Virus record (IMG/VR): IMGVR_UViG_3300024974_000013
Location: 1-36,655 of that record
Reading direction: 5' to 3' (one strand)
Source of the DNA: a virus
Length of the DNA: 36,655 bases
Of this stretch, positions 35,615-36,655 are shown piece after piece. Under the pieces are notes generated by a model that was given only the letters and a program-made list of their open reading frames with translations, was not told where the DNA came from and made no database searches. The position numbers and the translations under genes are program-made. The stretch's first letter is position 1. The number at the start of each line of letters is the position of its first letter.

Positions 35615-36655
35615 ATGCCTCTGAAACTCGGCCCCGATCAGATCGGTTTCAACGCCCGTGGTGATGGCCCGTTCGCGCTGCCGTTTCCCGAGCAGATCGA
35701 TTATTTTCGGCAAAAGCTGAACCTGCCGACCCAGCATTACGACGACATCATCAAAAGCGCGCACGATCGTGCTTTTGTCGTCGCCGGCGCGGCCAAGGCG
35801 GATCTGTTGAACGATCTGCGCCAGGCGGTTGACCGCTCGATCGTCGAGGGCAAGTCGATCGGCTGGTTCCGGCAGGAATTCGACAATATCGTCAAGAAAA
35901 ACGGCTGGCACGGCTGGACTGGTGAGGATACCGCGGATGGCCGCGACTGGCGCACGCGCGTGATTTACCGGACCAATCTGTCGGCGAGCTATGCGGCTGG
36001 AAGGTACGCCCAACTGACGAATCCGGCGCTTCTAAAAAGCCGGCCGTATTGGAAATACATCCATAATGATACGGTCCAGCATCCCCGCCCATTGCATCAG
36101 AGTTGGAACGGTCTGGTCTTGCGCTATGACGATCCTTTTTGGCAATCGCATTTCCCGCCGAACGGCTGGGGCTGCCGCTGTCGGGTGACGGCGGTGCGGG
36201 CTGACGAGTACAACGGCGGCCAAGCTCCCGATGATGGCACGTATGAGCATGTCGATCGCCATGGCGAGGTGCATACGATTCCGAAAGGCATCGATTACGG
36301 CTGGGACTATACGCCTGGGGCCGGAATCGTGGAAAATTTGAAGGATACGGCGCTTAAAAAGGCGGAGGATCTGCCGAAACCGCTTGCAAAAGCCTTGGAA
36401 ACTGATATAAAACAGGCCGGCGTCAAGGTTTTCGAGCCGCAAAAAACGGCGAAATTGGCGGCTAAATGGGCGATGGATAATGACCTGGTCGATTTTGCCG
36501 ATTACGGCAAGATCGATGCGGCGGTCGCCAATGCGATGAATCAATCGCTTTTTGAGCATTTGCGGGAATTTCCGGAGCTTAGAACGAATCAGAAGTTTGT
36601 CGGTACGGCGCAGCAGCAGTTCAAGCGCTGGCGCGAGTTGTCGATCGCCGACTAT
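35615..36655 (+). CDS. MuF head morphogenesis protein, Mu gp30 (F) homologue (partial)
   Basis: The frame is open from ATG 35615 to the window edge (347 codons, incomplete). The opening GPFALPFPEQIDYFRQKLNLPTQHYDDI and the MuF domain with RTNLSASYAAGRYAQL (residues 119-134), YIHNDTVQHPRPLHQSWNGLVL (148-169) and the PPNGWGCRCRV cysteine motif (181-191) identify gp30. From residue ~250 on a helical part (AEDLPKPLAKALETDIKQAGVKVF, DAAVANAMNQSLFEHLREFPELRTNQKF) leads off the window; such tails in MuF proteins are often effector domains. Start adjoins the portal stop. Confidence 0.93.
   Translation, partial: MPLKLGPDQIGFNARGDGPFALPFPEQIDYFRQKLNLPTQHYDDIIKSAHDRAFVVAGAAKADLLNDLRQAVDRSIVEGKSIGWFRQEFDNIVKKNGWHGWTGEDTADGRDWRTRVIYRTNLSASYAAGRYAQLTNPALLKSRPYWKYIHNDTVQHPRPLHQSWNGLVLRYDDPFWQSHFPPNGWGCRCRVTAVRADEYNGGQAPDDGTYEHVDRHGEVHTIPKGIDYGWDYTPGAGIVENLKDTALKKAEDLPKPLAKALETDIKQAGVKVFEPQKTAKLAAKWAMDNDLVDFADYGKIDAAVANAMNQSLFEHLREFPELRTNQKFVGTAQQQFKRWRELSIADY

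Larger units (their letters stand above)
1..36655. mobile_element. Mu-like transposable prophage (interior, both ends outside)
   Basis: The window holds the transposition genes (MuA-like DDE transposase, MuB-like ATPase), a repressor/Ner switch, GemA and Mor, endolysin, terminase, portal, MuF, G, I/Z, T and a contractile tail set. This is the gene complement of a Mu-type phage. The early region matches the BcepMu style. Both edges cut phage genes, so no host flank, terminal inverted end or target duplication can be seen. The late genes are on two divergent arms, unlike the single rightward late block of Mu. Confidence 0.95.

Noticed and set aside
1-36655. CRISPR arrays, tRNA or rRNA genes
   Set aside because: No regularly spaced repeats and no tRNA- or rRNA-like sequence were seen on reading either strand.
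1-36655. Prophage ends and target duplication
   Set aside because: Both window edges cut phage genes, so no end sequence can be identified here.

Overview
The window is almost entirely the interior of a Mu-like transposable prophage. A DDE transposase of the MuA kind, a MuB-like AAA+ ATPase, GemA, a Mor-type activator, gp26/gp27-like proteins, the gp28 terminase, the gp29 portal, the gp30 MuF protein, G, I/Z, T, and the contractile-tail set gp36 to gp47 are all present. No host gene is visible: the left edge cuts the gp47-like baseplate gene and the right edge cuts the MuF gene, so both prophage ends lie outside. The early region (a BcepMu gp16-type Ner protein and an ExeA/TniB-like B protein) is closer to BcepMu-type phages than to Mu. 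Codon use, GC-rich coding and gene families point to a proteobacterial host; the species cannot be read from the sequence.

Layout. Positions 1-15314 carry a leftward late operon read from right to left: protease/scaffold (I/Z), a decoration-like protein, major capsid (T), gp35-gp37 homologues, an inserted fibre plus trypsin-like protease module, gp38, sheath, tube, a frameshifted chaperone pair, tape measure and baseplate gp43-gp47. Position 15428 starts a lone rightward G gene. Positions 16009-18797 are a leftward repressor-linked group: repressor, two-TM protein, TPR-like protein, membrane-anchored protein and secreted protein. A compact divergent control region (18798-18898) separates this from the rightward early operon (18899-28734): regulators, transposase, B protein, many small overlapping genes, DUF3164, GemA and Mor. 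From 28856 onward a rightward late operon carries endolysin, small membrane/lipoprotein genes, gp25-gp27-like proteins, terminase, portal and MuF.

How it works together. In the lysogen the repressor should silence the early promoter, whose -35/-10 spacer holds a perfect dyad. On induction the Ner-like protein and early regulators act, the transposase and B protein replicate the element by transposition, and Mor switches on the late genes. Compared with Mu, the head genes are split: MuF lies at the far right on the plus strand, while G and I-T-tail lie on the left with I onward inverted.

Most notable are a duplicated-DUF2635 insertion carrying a DUF2635-fibre fusion and a trypsin-like protease, a textbook -1 frameshift heptamer in the tail chaperone gene, an internal scaffold start with a strong ribosome site, a signal-peptide-like extension on the major capsid protein, a perfect 32-bp palindrome inside an early gene, and the uncharacterised repressor-linked cargo genes.
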